NCBI GenBank assembly: GCA_004552485.1
Contig: SFOH01000029.1
Span: 1 to 25,970, forward strand
Length of the DNA stretch: 25,970 bases
Reading direction: 5' to 3'
Source of the DNA: Bacteroidales bacterium
GTDB lineage: Bacteria > Bacteroidota > Bacteroidia > Bacteroidales > Muribaculaceae
This document shows, in pieces, positions 25,301-25,970 of the stretch. The notes below the pieces were generated by a model. The model saw only the letters and a program-made list of their open reading frames with translations. It was not told the origin of the DNA and did not search any database. The translations under genes were made by a program, and so were the position numbers. The first letter of the stretch is position 1. Each line of letters begins with the position of its first letter.

Positions 25301-25970
25301 GAGCTGGCAAGCCCGTCAATCAAATTTGACAGCGGTGTACGGTCACCATTGCCTACCACTGTAACCGGGCAATTGGTGTAGAGTTGCGCCGGACTCACCA
25401 GAATCTCTTTGGTGTAAATCTGGAGTTCGGCAAGGTGAAACCAATGTTGCCGGTCCACGGCCGGTTCTCCGTTATCATTGCAGTATTTATATATAACAAA
25501 CCTCACACCGTCAACTTCAGAGTCTTTTGGCATGGCGGGTATGGTGAAGTCAATGGTGTTCACTGCTGCGGCGGTATGGTTTGCAAGAATAATGTTGCCG
25601 GCGTTGACGTAATTGGCGTCGCTGAAATCAGTGCCGGCCTTGTGCAGATAAACAATGAACTCGTAGGGATGGTCATTCTCGGAGTTGCGATGTTGGAAGT
25701 AGAACTGCAGCTTCTGGCCGCTTTTCAGCCGGCCCAGATTCCGTGCTTCCACGCAGTAATCAATATTCATTGGACGGTCGTCGGCATAGTCAGCGTGCCA
25801 GTAAGTTTCGGCGTTGCCGTCAATAAGGGCATCGAGGCCACCGCCGTCGTCGTCGTGTGTCCCGTCGTTGTAGGATGCGTTGGCATAGAGTTGCGACACA
25901 TCATTTATCAGGCTGCGCCGTGCCTGTGCCGTGAAAACGCCGGCACAGATGACTGCAAACAGCACAATGG
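19381..25970 (-). CDS. Giant secreted multidomain surface protein with T9SS-type sorting tail (5' end cut by window)
   Basis: At least 2194 residues are visible; the frame remains open at the window edge, so the true start lies beyond 25970 and the GTG at 25965 is only the first start-like codon. Residues are numbered from that GTG. A hydrophobic run ending AQA (about 1-14) is the tail of a signal peptide. Two tandem related domains (26-184 and 195-342) share LIDGxxxxYWHxDY, a YFFQxR strand and FHLAELQ, resembling discoidin or carbohydrate-binding beta-sandwiches. A beta-rich region of unknown type follows. A jelly-roll-like domain (about 872-1004) ends DDIRVYVAKP. PKD-like segments (ICDGQDVLTIKVVPE, WTGANGN, near 1535-1560) precede a terminal region and a sorting tail (about 2123-2194: HVADTLGRNVV, LERGIYVVYAEAG, TQKIVIQ). 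It heads the operon with the DUF1573 and TlpA-like genes. An adhesin or glycan-binding role is inferred only. Confidence 0.85.
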   Translation of the reverse strand, partial: IVLFAVICAGVFTAQARRSLINDVSQLYANASYNDGTHDDDGGGLDALIDGNAETYWHADYADDRPMNIDYCVEARNLGRLKSGQKLQFYFQHRNSENDHPYEFIVYLHKAGTDFSDANYVNAGNIILANHTAAAVNTIDFTIPAMPKDSEVDGVRFVIYKYCNDNGEPAVDRQHWFHLAELQIYTKEILVSPAQLYTNCPVTVVGNGDRTPLSNLIDGLASSYWHSDYSYEGHEAVVADKYYIEVNNFGINAPGDVYFFFQQREIDGHHVTKFQVEVHEYGHSDDDFTVVGNVAVAAGYNAISRASINIPYKYDKMRLVVAAVDGKDVSNNTFFHLAELQVSSEPFPETMTVHGHGEPVNMRDFTGPNVTIDPEWDRYTFTHTQGIADPANRFMHVDGFDNYMNLTDTDWEKIRNNQWETAQASGLTMPDFTYINASKDSRIKTGVRQPTHVTEHTVYALPGYTCILKPYSDFATQSNYYVQMSRWYDYTTDATSPYLYYVDNPTRIRRTHYGDLVGRAIWDIDANYSNMPAFWTDDQNFDDVVIAVDSYQQWDPEHNLSGGELKEPIVSFRHIFTVKNGARFAQEVSSSVEANRAYVKANKRIINARAGVQFQVRLLKNLPKDPGGSMDFFYLDNNNTPQRVYHPYIKATDSKGVETDIFSLSHDYTSRGGLFQTADKSAVYELGEYNEPFVRFITCEAANAKAGTYTVQIIARDKNDYPVCIKGTREPLVLVEYEITFMPEQTAIFVREDDLTQPKYSHTLNSYISSADGLNLGAPKAKVDFDEYAPLIGNPKYTHQDGEGYRLIWPFVWDKSNYSFGYSYYNDYNMYVLATNTASVPYNGKTSNVPANENFNAGLSHRQDRLFYETQGKQHGFMYYVNASTDPGTMATMNIDDLCSGSTLFVTGWACECSGGETANLILNFAAVKHNGEKVVLHSFTTGYIENNDAYLGKWHYFYYSFVPNFDALGLSSGDIDHYVLSLENNCKGSGGADYMVDDIRVYVAKPRMQAKQTMPICAGGTSTTVRVHTPYEVIMATMGEVPDRAEAKDVQFYYTFLKKTDFDSKLKEYDGQSDAYERAFNESVLKYEYNSGEGVKWFGHTTFNTVYDKNPEFTNDDWGKPTSTVSRMVIDGERCLVFNTLPTDKDLVIGGEYYMALYTDVAGTGNITPLSFDVTGECAKVCSFIIHSSGVVKIDGVPVPDMTNIQVCENQWPMVQLDIYGRDSSGNIPKDTPLGKNVYLDWFDGSMSVYNSTTYTSPNGLGHISLAAAVKQFRDVKDYLEEEDPTVPAKEQYTELARECLIYFSTTYSEAAGQRRPPLHLHKASYVFPYLTVPDGMDKFVVYCTAIPINRYKQQETATFLICTDPSEIRVVVANKSPFLKHGINSTTIPYPSTMDDVPLRISLDMLNQVSGNIEADLADNTQLLGVPLRWTEAATPGVTRLLQKTNDDYLYLVETNDPAYQNLSVPTDNPSGMRQIGRLRQLTAIVEGDKASNNALMQFRDDFIFREGYYYRVRFDYQEDKYNSSQTICDGQDVLTIKVVPEFQKWTGANGNANFNNDGNWSRVSAADMFREDNAADVHTYAEGSDPEDVPSGSTSHRNNTRRSYAPVHFVKAIDCLNDHEITLNQPKATDISYTDFISGSSVTKNWTVDESADATPDIEYDMVAEKHTANAARVVCRPWQANTCHSIHFNSGTTMLNQQQLNYGAASVDFETRPGRWYTLASPLKAVYAGDMYLPKATARQESELFKDITFSTDRYDRFRPAVYQRSWNAAKAMVYELPSADVAQRNVALTTTWSNVYNDVQVPYTPGAGFTVKTDVSDAGAQPEKVKFRLPKADASYKYYSFDGYVSENGQAVDRADAGRLNNTELDVTLRGNAPNKYFMTGNPFMAYLDLAKFLNENAGLVKQIYVMNGDGTSDIRVNADGTVTETGTNKTGGLLAPMQGFFVVAENSTTSITLRFNAETMTVARPAVASATPLYGSRSASEADGMTITASSAHTGRPLSAALVTLHGAASADFRVGEDVEMLMDGLNTTPRVYTIAGNNAVTINALNDIDSVEVGLVNTESDVTLTFTDVDAIGSGYSLYDAETGSFTPLSEGLSVTVNGAVAGRLFITSGAADVTDIAAITIDVNNSEVCVNAAADAPLKVHVADTLGRNVVSLTEPSGTATFRLERGIYVVYAEAGKQRLTQKIVIQ
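24940..25890 (-). repeat. Tandem duplicated domain in the giant surface protein
   Basis: Two protein-level repeats of about 150-160 residues are encoded at 25414-25890 and 24940-25383. Shared signatures are LYAN/LYTN at the start, LIDGNAETYWHADY versus LIDGLASSYWHSDY, LQFYFQHR versus VYFFFQQR, and FHLAELQIY versus FHLAELQVS at the end. Divergence between copies is high, so the duplication is old. Confidence 0.75.

Overview
The window reads as chromosomal DNA of a high-GC member of the Bacteroidales. The most likely family is Muribaculaceae, which is an inference. Supporting evidence: promoter -7 boxes of the Bacteroidota form TAnnTTTG upstream of several genes, C-terminal domains resembling type IX secretion (T9SS) sorting tails on three proteins, DUF4369/thioredoxin-fold and DUF4292 lipoproteins, a peptidase C10 (streptopain) protein with a Spi propeptide, and a dut-TPR-DUF4292-EnvC gene order that I recall as usual in Bacteroides relatives. 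I see no rRNA, tRNA, CRISPR array, transposase or phage gene.

Layout. Positions 1-512 hold no protein gene but contain a Bacteroidota promoter, a short U-tailed hairpin RNA and a second promoter. Positions 513-4181 (+) encode a large secreted C10 peptidase carrying a CBM26-like starch-binding module and a sorting tail. It converges on a YqgE/AlgH gene (4693-5301, -) across a 511-bp gap that holds the most striking structure here: five hairpins in exactly concentric mirror symmetry about position 4457. AlgH is divergent from recR (5480-6091), which is followed by a GNAT acetyltransferase (6176-6670). Next come greA (6978-7448) with its own promoter and a terminator-like hairpin in its leader, then a HIT-family hydrolase, a DUF4369/thioredoxin-like lipoprotein without CXXC, and a GT2 glycosyltransferase ending at 10069.

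A six-gene minus-strand block runs from 16597 to 10066: a 120-aa protein that is little more than a signal peptide plus a sorting-tail-like domain, dUTPase, a TPR protein, a DUF4292 lipoprotein, an EnvC-like murein hydrolase activator with a degenerate LytM site, and a Wzx-type flippase. The flippase stop overlaps the stop of the convergent GT2 gene. The first two genes both have a TAnnTTTG box 3-4 nt before the start codon, which suggests leaderless transcription. A G-rich inverted repeat lies just upstream of the block.

Positions 17075-18411 (+) encode an orphan OmpR-type response regulator and RNase HII. The right end (18493-25970, -) is a tightly packed operon read from beyond the window edge: a giant (over 2190 aa) multidomain surface protein with a sorting tail, a DUF1573 protein coupled to it by an ATGA overlap, and a CPDC thioredoxin-like lipoprotein. 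Together the window mixes housekeeping functions (recombination, transcription rescue, dUTP removal, RNA primer removal) with envelope biogenesis and two large secreted proteins likely to face host or dietary polymers.
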